A stretch of DNA of 64,000 bases. Source: Roseomonas sp. (GTDB lineage: Bacteria > Pseudomonadota > Alphaproteobacteria > Acetobacterales > Acetobacteraceae). Position 1 is the first letter of the stretch, and every line of letters begins with the position of its first letter. Shown here piece by piece: positions 1 to 8,595 of the stretch. A program made the translations under genes and the position numbers. The DNA lies in contig JAPSLO010000009.1 of assembly GCA_031180725.1 (NCBI GenBank), forward strand, positions 62,001-126,000. The letters are read 5' to 3'. The notes under the pieces are model-generated. The model did not search any database. It was not told the origin of the DNA and was given only the letters and a program-made list of their open reading frames with translations.

Positions 1-42
1 TTTACGCGCCCCGTCAGCGGCGCGACACAGGACCATGCGTGA
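1..42 (+). CDS. 3' end of an upstream gene (partial)
   Basis: An open frame enters from the left edge and stops at TGA 40-42, with last residues TRPVSGATQDHA. It overlaps the ATG of the aminotransferase at 35 by 8 bases, an arrangement typical of an operon. The importer that follows has a receptor and two permeases but no ATPase, so an ATP-binding subunit is a reasonable guess for this gene. Only 13 codons are visible and no motif is present, so its identity is inference only. Confidence 0.35.
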   Translation, partial: FTRPVSGATQDHA

Positions 43-982
43 AGAACTCCGGGTGCCCACGCACCTCACGCCGGACAAGGCGGATTTTTCCAAGGCGATG
101 GCCTGGATCGAAGGGGAATTCGTGCCGCTGGACCAGGCGCGGATCCCGGTGCGCGACCTCGGCCTGATGTATGCGGACATGACCTATGACGTGGTCCATA
201 CCTGGCGGGGCGGCTTCTTCCGGCTGGAGGACCATCTGGACCGCTTCTTCGCCTCCTGCGCCGGGCTGCGGCTGAACCCGCCCCTGGACCGGCCGGCCCT
301 GGCGCGGATGCTGGCGGAGCTGGTGCTGCGCAGCGGCCTGCCCGACACGCTGGTCTATTTCGCCTGCACCCGCGGCACCGCGGTGCCCGGCACCCGGGAT
401 CTGGCGCGGCACCTGCATCACCGGCTCTTCGCCACCGTCACGCCCCTGATCCTGCGCGGCCAGCCGGAGGAGATGCGCCGCGGCCTGCATGCCGCGCTGA
501 TCCGCGGCGTACCCCGCATCGCGGCGGCCAGCGTGAACCCGGAATGGAAGAACACCCATTGGGGCGACTTCCACCGCGCCGGCTGGGCCGCCAAGGAAGC
601 CGGCCACGATGTCGCGGTGCTGCTCGGCCCCGATGGCGCGGTGGCCGAGGCGCCGGGCTTCAACATCGTGGCCCTGGTGGATGGCGAACTTCTCTCCCCG
701 GAAGGCAACGTCCTGCGTGGCGTCTCCTGCCGCACCATGCTGGAGATCGCCGCCGATCTCGGCATTCCCGCCCGCTACGGCGCCCTGATGCCGGAAGACC
801 TGGCGCGGGCCAGCGAGATCTTCCTCACCGCCACATCCTGCGGGCTGTTCCCGGTCACGCGGCTGGATGGCGCGCCGGTGGGCGATGGCCAACCGGGCCC
901 GGTGACCACCCGCTTGCTCAACACCTACTACGACCGGAAGAATGCCGGCTGGAAGATCACCCCGGCGGAGTCCATCCGATGA
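35..982 (+). CDS. Class IV aminotransferase (branched-chain / D-amino-acid aminotransferase-like)
   Basis: This 315-residue fold-type IV PLP enzyme belongs to the BCAT/D-alanine aminotransferase/4-amino-4-deoxychorismate lyase group. The N-terminal part carries the family pattern MAWIEGEFVPLDQARIPVRD followed by a GGFFRLEDHLDRF segment. The likely PLP lysine is K172 in NPEWKNTHWGDFHRAG. The C-terminal half has EAPGFNIVAL and a TATSCGLFPV segment near the phosphate-binding region. The ATG at 35 is preceded by AGGA and overlaps the upstream stop. The ABC importer begins 50 bases downstream, so transamination of an imported amine or amino acid is plausible. The subclass and substrate cannot be decided from the sequence. 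Confidence 0.85.
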   Translation: MREELRVPTHLTPDKADFSKAMAWIEGEFVPLDQARIPVRDLGLMYADMTYDVVHTWRGGFFRLEDHLDRFFASCAGLRLNPPLDRPALARMLAELVLRSGLPDTLVYFACTRGTAVPGTRDLARHLHHRLFATVTPLILRGQPEEMRRGLHAALIRGVPRIAAASVNPEWKNTHWGDFHRAGWAAKEAGHDVAVLLGPDGAVAEAPGFNIVALVDGELLSPEGNVLRGVSCRTMLEIAADLGIPARYGALMPEDLARASEIFLTATSCGLFPVTRLDGAPVGDGQPGPVTTRLLNTYYDRKNAGWKITPAESIR

Positions 983-1032
983 CCGCGGGGCGGCGCCAGC
1001 GCCATCGGATGCACCAGCGGAGGAGCACTGGC

Positions 1033-2058
1033 ATGAAGCGGATCCTTGCTGCCCTGGCCGGCTTGCTGCTGGCCGCAACGCCCGCCCTGGCGCAGCGGGA
1101 GCTGACCATCGTCGCCGGCGGTGGCACGCTGCAGGATCACATGCGGCGCACGCTGTTCGAGAGCTTCACCCGGGCCACCGGCATTCCCGTGCGCGACACC
1201 GCCTATGACTACAATGTCGGCCCGATCCGCGCGATGGTGCAGGCGCGGAACGTCACCTGGGACGTGGTGCTGGTGGAGGCGCCGGACCTGATCCGCGGCT
1301 GCGAGGACGGCGTCTTCGAACGCATCGACTGGTCGGTGGTGGACCGCTCGAAGTTCCTGCCGGGCGGCGCCATCACCTGCGGGGCAGGGGCCATCGGCTG
1401 GGGTATCGCGGTCTTCCGGGACCTGAACCGCAACCCCACCGGCCCGTCCGACTGGCAGGAATTCTGGGACGTCCAGCGCTTCCCCGGCCGCCGCACGCTG
1501 CGACGCGGCGCGCGCATGACGCTGGAGATCGCGCTGATGGGCGATGGCGTGCCGGCGGCCGAGGTCTACAAGGTGCTGGCCACCCAGGCCGGCCAGCAGC
1601 GCGCCTTCGCCGCGCTGGACCGCATCCGCCCGCACCTGCATTTCTGGACCGGCGGGCAGCAGCCGATCGAGCTGGTGAATTCCGGCGAGGTCGCTTTCGC
1701 CGCCGGCTTCGTCGGGCGCACGGCGAATGCCATCCGCAGCGGCGCGCGGCTCGACCTGAACTGGGACACGCTGCTCTACAGCTACGACTACTGGGCCGTG
1801 GTGCGTGGCTCGCCCAATACCGCCAATGCGATGCGCCTGGTGGACCACATCACCAACCCGGAGCCGCTGCGTGCCCTCGCCGCCGCCTGGCCGATCAATC
1901 CGGTCACCGCTGCCGTGGCCAACGACGCCGCCATCCGCGCCGCCAATCCCCTGATGATGAGCAACCACCAGGATCGCGGCCTGCAGATCGATACCGAGTT
2001 CTGGCTGGACCAGGGCACGGATCTGGAACAGCGCTTCGCATCCTGGCTGAACCGCTGA
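1033..2058 (+). CDS. ABC transporter periplasmic substrate-binding protein (polyamine PotD-like)
   Basis: This 341-residue exported receptor has a signal peptide (MKRILAALAGLLLAATPALA, cleavage near residue 20). The mature protein begins with RELTIVAGGGTLQDH, the opening strand typical of spermidine/putrescine and related type II receptors, and contains conserved-looking TGIPVRD, VLVEAPDLIRGC and GSPNTANAMRLVDH segments. The open frame extends upstream to 544, but the ATG at 1033 follows GGAGGAG and starts the signal peptide, so it is preferred. It precedes two permease genes of the PotB/PotC type. The ligand is probably a polyamine or another small cationic or carboxylic compound, which is inference from family and gene order. 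Confidence 0.85.
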   Translation: MKRILAALAGLLLAATPALAQRELTIVAGGGTLQDHMRRTLFESFTRATGIPVRDTAYDYNVGPIRAMVQARNVTWDVVLVEAPDLIRGCEDGVFERIDWSVVDRSKFLPGGAITCGAGAIGWGIAVFRDLNRNPTGPSDWQEFWDVQRFPGRRTLRRGARMTLEIALMGDGVPAAEVYKVLATQAGQQRAFAALDRIRPHLHFWTGGQQPIELVNSGEVAFAAGFVGRTANAIRSGARLDLNWDTLLYSYDYWAVVRGSPNTANAMRLVDHITNPEPLRALAAAWPINPVTAAVANDAAIRAANPLMMSNHQDRGLQIDTEFWLDQGTDLEQRFASWLNR

Positions 2059-2079
2059 GGTCCCGAGGCTGACCTTCAG

Positions 2080-3258
2080 GTGCTAGCTCGCCCGAAGCTT
2101 CTGGCCGCCGCGCTGCTGGCGCCGCTGATGCTGCTGCTGGCCGGCGCCTTCCTGCTGCCGGTCGCCGTCACCCTGGCCACCGCCGTCACGGACCGGGAAG
2201 TGACCTCCTCGCTGCCCCGTACCGCCGCGCTGCTGCGCGCCTGGGATGGCAAGGAGCTGCCGCCCGAGCCCGCCTTCGCCGCCATGGCGGAGGAATTGGC
2301 CGCGGCGCTGGAGGAGCGGCGCATCGGCGAGGTCTCGCAGCGGCTGAACTTCGAGCGGACGGGGATGCGCGCGCTGCTGCTGCGCACCGCCCGTGCCGGG
2401 CCGCGGCTCTCGGCGCCCTATGCAGCCAGCCTGCCGGCGCTGGATCCCGCCTGGGCGGATCCAGCCACCTGGAAGCTGATCCGCCGTGCCGCCGGCCCCG
2501 TCACCTCGCTCTATCTGCTGCGCGCCCTGGACTTCACCCGCACGCCGGATGGCGAGGTGCAGGCGGTGGCGCCGGACCAGGCGGTGTTCCGCACCCTGTT
2601 CCTGCGCACGCTCTGGGTCAGCCTGCAGGTAACTCTGGCCTGCGTGCTGCTGGGCTGGCCGGTGGCAGCCGCCATTGCGGCGCTCCGGCCCCCCTGGTCC
2701 TCGGCCGCGCTGTTCATGGTGCTGCTGCCCTTCTGGTCCAGTGTGCTGGTGCGTAGCACCGCCTGGTTCGCGCTGCTGCAGCGCGAAGGGCCGGTGAACC
2801 AGGCGCTTGTCTTTCTCGGGCTGCTGGATGCGCCGATCCAGCTTGTGGGCACGCGCGCTGCAGTGCTGCTGGCTACGGCGCATGTACTGTTGCCGGTGGC
2901 GATCCTGCCGATGGCTGGCGTGATGATGCGCCTCGATCCGCGACATGCCCAGGCAGCGGCCTCGCTGGGGGCAGGGCCCTGGCTGCGCTTCCGGCGCATC
3001 CTGCTGCCACTGTCGCTGCCCGGCGTGCTGGCAGGTGCGGCAATGACCTTCCTGCTGGCGGTCGGCTTCTACATCACCCCGGCGCTGGTGGGGGGCGAAC
3101 GCGACCAGCTCGTCGCCTGGTTCATCGCGCAGTTCCTGAACCGCGACGTGAACTGGGGCATGGCGGCTGCGCTGTCCGTCTATCTGCTGCTGATGGCCGG
3201 CGCGGTGGCGGCGCTGCTGCGGCTGTTCACCGGCCGCGGCCTGGCCAGCGCGCCGTGA
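2080..3258 (+). CDS. ABC transporter permease (PotB-like)
   Basis: This 392-residue inner-membrane permease starts at GTG 2080, 21 bases after the receptor stop. An N-terminal membrane segment (residues 5-27) is followed by a soluble insert of about 140 residues, which is long for PotB. Five more membrane spans come after it. The EAA-type coupling loop is seen as HAQAAASLGAGPWLRFRRIL, where the ATPase subunit docks. The 3' end overlaps the next permease by four bases, so the two are translationally coupled. The large periplasmic insert occurs in some PotB-family permeases but is worth noting. Confidence 0.87.
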   Translation: MLARPKLLAAALLAPLMLLLAGAFLLPVAVTLATAVTDREVTSSLPRTAALLRAWDGKELPPEPAFAAMAEELAAALEERRIGEVSQRLNFERTGMRALLLRTARAGPRLSAPYAASLPALDPAWADPATWKLIRRAAGPVTSLYLLRALDFTRTPDGEVQAVAPDQAVFRTLFLRTLWVSLQVTLACVLLGWPVAAAIAALRPPWSSAALFMVLLPFWSSVLVRSTAWFALLQREGPVNQALVFLGLLDAPIQLVGTRAAVLLATAHVLLPVAILPMAGVMMRLDPRHAQAAASLGAGPWLRFRRILLPLSLPGVLAGAAMTFLLAVGFYITPALVGGERDQLVAWFIAQFLNRDVNWGMAAALSVYLLLMAGAVAALLRLFTGRGLASAP

Positions 3259-4028
3259 TGAAGGGGCCGCATCCGCTGCTTCTGGTGGCGGCCGCGCTGG
3301 TGTTGGCCTTCCTGCTGGCGCCGATGCTGGCGGTCGTCGTGCTGTCCTTCGCACCGACCGAGGTGCTGCACCTTCCGCCGCGCGGGCTTTCGCTGCGCTG
3401 GTACCGGGACTTCCTGACCAATGACCGCTGGGTGCTGGCCACGCGCAACAGCCTGGTGGTGGGGACGGCGGTGATGGTGCTGGCCACGCTGCTGGGCAGC
3501 ATGGCGGCGCTCGGGCTGCATCTCGGGCGGTTCCGCGGGCGCGGCGTGATCCTGGCGCTGCTGACCCTGCCGATGGTGACGCCTTTCATCGTCACCGCGG
3601 CCTCGATGTTCTTTGCCTTCTCGCTGGTGGGGCTGGCGAGCACGCTGCCGGGCCTGGTGCTGGGGCATGTGGTGGTGGCGGTGCCCTTCGTGGTCATCTC
3701 GGTGCTGGCCAGCCTTTCCACCTTCGACGACGGGCTGCTGCGCGCCGCGGCCTCTCTCGGCGCGCCGCCCTGGATGGCCTGGCAACGGGTGCTGCTGCCG
3801 CGGATCTGGCCGGGCATTGCCGCCGGCGCGGTCTTCGCCTTCGCCACTTCGCTGGATGAGTTCGTCATCACGCTGTTCCTGGCCGGACCGGGCCAGTTCA
3901 CGCTGCCGCGGCAGATGTATGCGAATGTGCGCGAATACATGACGCCGACCATCCTGGCGGCCTCGAGCCTGCTGTTCCTGGCCTCCTTCCTGTTCCTGCT
4001 CGCGACGGAGGCGTTGCGGAAGCGGTGA
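3255..4028 (+). CDS. ABC transporter permease (PotC-like)
   Basis: This 257-residue second permease of the importer has six predicted membrane spans. Its coupling loop is visible as LLRAAASLGAPPWMAWQRV, followed by the SLDEFVITLF segment characteristic of PotC/YdcV proteins. The start lies in a GTGATGA overlap with the preceding gene: GTG 3255 or ATG 3258 could be used, with little effect on the product. No ATPase gene follows, so the ATP-binding subunit must lie upstream of the window or elsewhere. Confidence 0.88.
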   Translation: MMKGPHPLLLVAAALVLAFLLAPMLAVVVLSFAPTEVLHLPPRGLSLRWYRDFLTNDRWVLATRNSLVVGTAVMVLATLLGSMAALGLHLGRFRGRGVILALLTLPMVTPFIVTAASMFFAFSLVGLASTLPGLVLGHVVVAVPFVVISVLASLSTFDDGLLRAAASLGAPPWMAWQRVLLPRIWPGIAAGAVFAFATSLDEFVITLFLAGPGQFTLPRQMYANVREYMTPTILAASSLLFLASFLFLLATEALRKR

Positions 4029-4176
4029 AGTCGGGCCACCGCCCTTGCTGCCCGAAGGGCGCGTGCGCAGGGCAACCAACCGAACGAGCCGGCGCGACAC
4101 CGTCACGCCACAGAGGCGTGCCTTCGGGACGCCGGCGCGCCAGCCAAGCGCGCGGAGCGAGCGCCGGCGCCTGAGG

Positions 4177-5262
4177 TCACGTACCGACCGTATCCGCCAT
4201 CCGCGCCCCACGGCGCCCCAGCGGCTTCTCCGGCCCGGCGGTGCTGTCGCGCGCGGTCTGGTGTTCCATCTCGGCATTCAGCTCGCCGCCCAGCAGCACC
4301 ACGGCGGCGCTCAGCCATACCCAGGTCATGAAGCCGATCACCGCGCCCAGCGAGCCATAGGTCTCGTCATAGCTGGCGAAGTTCTCCACGTACCAGGAGA
4401 AGCCGAGCGAGACGATCAGCCACAGCACCGCTGCCACTGCGCTGCCCCAACTCACCCACCGCCAGCGCGCCTGACGCCGGCTGGGCCCGAAGCGATAGAG
4501 GGCGGAGAAGATCAATGCCACCATCACCACCAGCAGTGGCCAACGCGCCAGGCGCAGCACCAGCTCCGCCGTGGGGCCTACCCAGACCATGCTAAGGATC
4601 ACGGGCAGCACGATGACCGCGGCCATCGCGATGACCGCGAAGACCAGGCCGCCCAGGGTGAAGGCAAGCGAGACGAGGGTGAAGCGGATGAAGCTGCGCT
4701 TCTCCGTCTCCTCGTACACCACGTTCAGCGCATCGAAGACCGCCTTGGTCGCCTGGTTCGCGCTCCATAGCGAGACCAGCAGACCGACGATCGCCCCGAA
4801 GCCCAGCGCGGCCTGCGGCTTGCTCGTCAAGCGATGAACCTGGTCCTCGATCAGCGCCATCCCGCTGGCCGGTATCACGCCTTCCAGCATCGCAAGCTGT
4901 TCGCCGATGGTCGCCGGATCGGCGATCATGCCGAAAAGGGAGACCAGCGCTGCCAGGGCGGGAAAGGCGGCCAGCAGGACATAGAAGGTCACGCCCGCGG
5001 CTTCCGTCAGCAGCCTGTCGTCCATGGCCTGGAGGATGGTGCGCTTCAGGATCATCCACCAACCGCGGCGCGGGATCTCGCGGGGGGTTTGGGCCTCGCG
5101 GCCGAGCCGCTCCTCGGCCGCGCGGTGACTATCCTCGGCCTCCCGCTTGCGGTGAAGGGCAGCGGGGACGATGCGCGAATGGCGGGATGTGCCAAGCGCC
5201 AGCCAGCCTGCCAGCGTGGCAGCGGCCAGCATCCAGGGGGAGGGCGCATTGCGTTCGGGCAT
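4177..5262 (-). CDS. YihY/BrkB family inner-membrane protein
   Basis: This 361-residue protein has a hydrophobic N-terminal segment and a charged linker (residues 35-65). The YihY/BrkB core follows, beginning ILKRTILQAMDDRLLTEAAG and continuing with VTFYVLLAAFPALAALVSLFG. Later diagnostic stretches are SANQATKAVFDALNVVYEE and YGSLGAVIGFMTWVWLSA. About six membrane spans are visible. The family was once annotated as ribonuclease BN, which was mistaken, and its molecular role is unknown. It is transcribed toward the ABC operon and shows no functional link to either neighbour. Confidence 0.85.
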   Translation of the reverse strand: MPERNAPSPWMLAAATLAGWLALGTSRHSRIVPAALHRKREAEDSHRAAEERLGREAQTPREIPRRGWWMILKRTILQAMDDRLLTEAAGVTFYVLLAAFPALAALVSLFGMIADPATIGEQLAMLEGVIPASGMALIEDQVHRLTSKPQAALGFGAIVGLLVSLWSANQATKAVFDALNVVYEETEKRSFIRFTLVSLAFTLGGLVFAVIAMAAVIVLPVILSMVWVGPTAELVLRLARWPLLVVMVALIFSALYRFGPSRRQARWRWVSWGSAVAAVLWLIVSLGFSWYVENFASYDETYGSLGAVIGFMTWVWLSAAVVLLGGELNAEMEHQTARDSTAGPEKPLGRRGARMADTVGT

Positions 5263-5366
5263 ATGAAGGGCCTGACAGGAACGGTTCGTTCCCCCGCAAC
5301 GCGCAAGCGGCCCCGCCGGTCGCCCGGCGAGGCCGCCTCGCGTGGCCGTGATGCCCGCTGTAACTG

Positions 5367-6425
5367 TCAGGCCGCGAGCGGCGCGTAGTCCGTGTAGCCC
5401 TTGGCATCGCCGCCATAGAAGGTGGCGGTGTCGGGCTTCGCCAGTTCGGAGTTGCGGCGCAGGCGCTCCGGCAGGTCGGGATTGGCGATGAAGGGCACGC
5501 CGAAGGCAATCGCCTCGCCGCGGCCGGCGGCCAGGTCGGCCTCGGCGCGGGCGCGGTCATAGCCGCCGTTCAGGATCAGCTTCTTGCCGGACAGCTTCGC
5601 CGCCAGCGCCGGCACGTCGAAGCCCGGTTGCGTGCCGAACAGGTGCAGGAAGGCGAAGTCGCGCTTGCCGAATTCCTTGAACAGGTAGGTGTAGGTCGCT
5701 TCCAGATCCGGGTCCGCGATGTCGTTGAAGGGATTGCCCGGAGAGACGCGGATGCCCACCCGGCCCGGCCCGATGGCGGCGATCGTCGCATCCAGCACCG
5801 CCAGTACGAAGCGGGCGCGGTTCTCGATGCTGCCGCCCCAGTGGTCGGTGCGCTGATTGGCGTTGGGCGCCAGGAACTGGTTGGGCAGGTAGCCATTCGC
5901 GGCGTGCACCTCCACGCCATCCAGCCCGGCTTCCACGGCATTGCGTGCCGCCTGGGCGAAGTCGGCGATCAGCGCCTCGATCTCGGCTTCCGTCAGGGCG
6001 CGGGGCACCGGCAGGGGCTTCATGCCGCCGGGGGTGAACATCTCGCCCTTGGCCGTGATGGCCGAGGGACCCACCACCTCCGCCCCGTCCATATTGTCGG
6101 GGTGGCCGATGCGGCCGGTGTGCATGATCTGCCCCACGATCCGCCCACCTTTGGCATGCACCGCCTGCGCCACGGCGCGCCAGCCTTCGACCTGCGCGGG
6201 AGAGTAGAGGCCGGGAATCCAGGCATAGCCCACGCCATTGGCGCTGGGGGAGGTGCCCTCCGTCACGATCAGCCCGGCGGAGGCGCGCTGCGCGTAGTAT
6301 TCGGCCACCAGCGTACCCGGCACATTGCCCGGCGAGCGGCTGCGGGTCATCGGCGCCATGACGACGCGGTTGGCGAGTTTGATGTCGCCCAGGGTGGTGG
6401 GGGTGAACAGAAGCGATTCGGTCAC
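5367..6425 (-). CDS. Alkene reductase, old yellow enzyme family (NemA-like)
   Basis: This 352-residue FMN-dependent NADPH enoate/nitroester reductase is a TIM barrel. Visible family features are LANRVVMAPMTRSRSP (FMN contact, residues 17-32), QIMHTGRIGHP, and EVHAANGYLPNQFL. In the last, the His and Asn pair (H-A-A-N) that binds the substrate carbonyl is intact. SIENRARFVLAVL and FGVPFIANPDLPERL complete the pattern. It usually reduces activated C=C bonds or nitro compounds in the cytoplasm. It is divergent from a thioredoxin-reductase-like flavoprotein across about 160 bases, so the two may share regulation. Confidence 0.93.
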   Translation of the reverse strand: MTESLLFTPTTLGDIKLANRVVMAPMTRSRSPGNVPGTLVAEYYAQRASAGLIVTEGTSPSANGVGYAWIPGLYSPAQVEGWRAVAQAVHAKGGRIVGQIMHTGRIGHPDNMDGAEVVGPSAITAKGEMFTPGGMKPLPVPRALTEAEIEALIADFAQAARNAVEAGLDGVEVHAANGYLPNQFLAPNANQRTDHWGGSIENRARFVLAVLDATIAAIGPGRVGIRVSPGNPFNDIADPDLEATYTYLFKEFGKRDFAFLHLFGTQPGFDVPALAAKLSGKKLILNGGYDRARAEADLAAGRGEAIAFGVPFIANPDLPERLRRNSELAKPDTATFYGGDAKGYTDYAPLAA

Positions 6426-6584
6426 GGGGCAATCCTCGATCAGGGGGCGCCCGCAGGGGCGCCGTTGCCCTCAATCTGATCCGCCCTCGTTGCGCTGCCA
6501 GCCCCGGCTCGTGCATGGTCACCATTCAGCCCTGTGATGGTGCATTCCCTGGCAGCCGATCCCAGCTCGGCGCGTTGGCTCCGC

Positions 6585-7499
6585 ATGACGGACCAATTGG
6601 ATGCCCTCGTGGTGGGTGGCGGCCCCGCGGGGATGACGGCGGCGCTCTACCTGGCGCGGTTTCGCCGTCGCGTGGTGCTGGCCGATGCCGGGGATCCGCG
6701 TGCGGCCTGGATCCCGGCCAGCCACAACATCCCCTTCTTCGAACAGGGCATCCCCGGGCCGGAGATCCTAGGCCGCCAGCGCGCCCATCTGGACCGCTAC
6801 CAGGTACCCGTGGTGGGGGAGGTGCTGGCGCTCGCCACCGAAGGCCGCGGCTTCCGCGCCAGCCTCAAGGACGGGCGCGAACTGACCGCGCGTCATGTGC
6901 TGCTGGCCACCGGAGCGCGCGACGTGGAGCCCGACCTGCCGGACCTGCCCGATGCCGTCCGTCGCGGCCTGGTGCGCTACTGCCCGATCTGCGACGGCTT
7001 CGAAAGCCGGGGCCAGTGCATCGCGGTCATCGGCCATGGCGCCAGGGGCGCCGGAGAGGCGCTGTTCATCGCCCGGAGCTATTCGCACGACGTCACGCTG
7101 CTGACGCTCGGCGCCCCGATGGCGCTGGAGGAGGATCTGGCTGCCCGCTTGCACCGCCATGGGGTGCGGATCGAGACGCGGCCGGTGATCGGCCTCGACG
7201 TGCAGGGTGAGCGCATCGCCGCCGTGCGCCTGGACGGCGCGGAGCTTCGCTTCGAGGTGCTCTATTCCGCCCTCGGCCTGCACTACCGCACGGAACTCGC
7301 CGCCGCCCTGGGCGCCGAGCGGGAGGCGAATGGCGCGCTGCGGGTGGATGCCGGCATGCAGACCAGCGTACCGGGCCTCTATGCCGCCGGGGACATCGTG
7401 GCTGGCCTCGACCAGATCGTGGTCGGCATGGGCCACGCCGCCATCGCCGCCACCCGCATCCACAATGCCTGCGCGATCCCGACGGAAGACGAGGGCTGA
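6585..7499 (+). CDS. Thioredoxin-reductase-like NAD(P)/FAD-dependent oxidoreductase
   Basis: This roughly 304-residue two-domain flavoprotein opens with the FAD-binding VVGGGPAGMTAALYLARF. It keeps a redox-active CPIC pair in VRYCPICDGFE and a second nucleotide-binding stretch, VIGHGARGAGEALFIARS. The C-terminal FAD motif is YAAGDIVAGLDQIVVGMGHA. The frame is open from 6534, but the ATG at 6585 places the dinucleotide motif at the N-terminus as in the family. True thioredoxin reductases usually carry CATC, so this is probably a TrxR-like relative. Part of its C-terminus is duplicated at 10901-10950. It converges on the LysR gene, with the two stops almost abutting. Confidence 0.85.
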   Translation: MTDQLDALVVGGGPAGMTAALYLARFRRRVVLADAGDPRAAWIPASHNIPFFEQGIPGPEILGRQRAHLDRYQVPVVGEVLALATEGRGFRASLKDGRELTARHVLLATGARDVEPDLPDLPDAVRRGLVRYCPICDGFESRGQCIAVIGHGARGAGEALFIARSYSHDVTLLTLGAPMALEEDLAARLHRHGVRIETRPVIGLDVQGERIAAVRLDGAELRFEVLYSALGLHYRTELAAALGAEREANGALRVDAGMQTSVPGLYAAGDIVAGLDQIVVGMGHAAIAATRIHNACAIPTEDEG

Positions 7500-7500
7500 G

Positions 7501-8433
7501 TCAGGCCGGATCCCCCGGCCGGCGCAATGTTCCACGCGCCTGCAGCCGCGCCGCGCCGATCCGCAACAGGCGCACGAACTCCGCCGCGGCGGGTGAGAGC
7601 GACCGGTCCTCCCGATAGACTGCCTCGACATCCCGCGCGATGGCGGGATTGCCCAGGGGACGCACGACCAGGGACGGGGTGGCGTAGGGGTCCATGGAAT
7701 AGGGCGGCAGCACGGTGATGCCGAAGCCGGCCTCCACCAGCGCGACCACGGTACCGATCTGGTCTGCCTCCAGGGCCGGCTCCGCCCGCAGCCCGACCGC
7801 CTCGTAGCCGCGATCCACCTGGTCGCGGATGCCGTTGCCGTGGCGCAGCGTGACCAGGGGCTGGCCTGCCAGCTGCGCCCAGCCCGGTTCGGCCTCGGAG
7901 GCCAGGGGGTGGTCCGCGCGGCACAGCAGCGAGAGATGATCGGTGATCAGCGGCACGCGGACCAGCCCTTGCCGGCTGCGCAGGAAGGTGCCGACGGCAA
8001 GCTGCACCTCGCCGCTGTGCAGCATCTGGTCGATCGCCGCGATGGGGCGGTCCCACAACGTCACGGAGACGCCGGGTGCGGTCTGCGCGAAATCGCGCAT
8101 CACCTCGGGCAGCAATGTGGCCGCGTAGAGTGGCGGGGCGCCGACGCTGAGATGGCCGCGCCGCCGCGCGCCGATGTCGCGCGCCCGCCGCAGCGCACGG
8201 TCCAGTTCGCCCGCCAGGCGCCGGGCATCGTCCAGGAATTCCTCTGCCGCCTCGGTGATCTCCACCCGTCGCGTGGTGCGGTCGAACAGCCGGAAGCCCA
8301 GCTCCGCTTCCAGATCGCGGATCAGGGCCGAGACCTGCGGTTGTGCCACGCGCAGCAGCCTGGCGGCGCGTGTGAAATTGCCGGTCTCCGCCACGGCGAT
8401 GAAGGCCTGGAGCTGGCGCAGCGTGACGCTCAT
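7501..8433 (-). CDS. LysR-family transcriptional regulator
   Basis: This 310-residue regulator has a helix-turn-helix at residues 4-62 (LRQLQAFIAVAETGNFTRAA, then QPQVSALIRDLEAELGFRLF) and a periplasmic-binding-like effector domain. It is divergent from the FAD monooxygenase at 8596, with 162 bases between them. That gap contains a perfect CTTCTTA-AC-TAAGAAG palindrome 25 bases upstream of the regulator start. The arrangement predicts control of the monooxygenase and the Bug receptor behind it in response to an aromatic or acid effector. Effector identity is unknown. Confidence 0.9.
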   Translation of the reverse strand: MSVTLRQLQAFIAVAETGNFTRAARLLRVAQPQVSALIRDLEAELGFRLFDRTTRRVEITEAAEEFLDDARRLAGELDRALRRARDIGARRRGHLSVGAPPLYAATLLPEVMRDFAQTAPGVSVTLWDRPIAAIDQMLHSGEVQLAVGTFLRSRQGLVRVPLITDHLSLLCRADHPLASEAEPGWAQLAGQPLVTLRHGNGIRDQVDRGYEAVGLRAEPALEADQIGTVVALVEAGFGITVLPPYSMDPYATPSLVVRPLGNPAIARDVEAVYREDRSLSPAAAEFVRLLRIGAARLQARGTLRRPGDPA

Positions 8434-8457
8434 CGGGGTGCATATTCATATGGAAAG

Positions 8458-8473
8458 CTTCTTAACTAAGAAG
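8458..8473. promoter_or_regulatory. Palindromic candidate LysR operator
   Basis: CTTCTTAACTAAGAAG consists of two perfect 7-base arms around AC. It lies in an AT-rich patch between the divergent LysR gene and the monooxygenase. LysR proteins commonly bind interrupted palindromes in such positions. Assignment rests on location and symmetry only. Confidence 0.5.
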
Positions 8474-8595
8474 GATCCGGGGCGTTGTCCAATGAATGGG
8501 CGCCTCCCAATATCGGAGGTAGTGCCGGCGCCCGCCTGATCCCCGTTCGGGACGCCACGACCAAATGAGGGCGATTGAGGAAGGGAAGGAACGCC

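Noticed and set aside
4104-4120. CACGCC-ACAGA-GGCGTG hairpin between convergent genes
   Set aside because: Only six base pairs and no T-run; common by chance in such GC-rich DNA.
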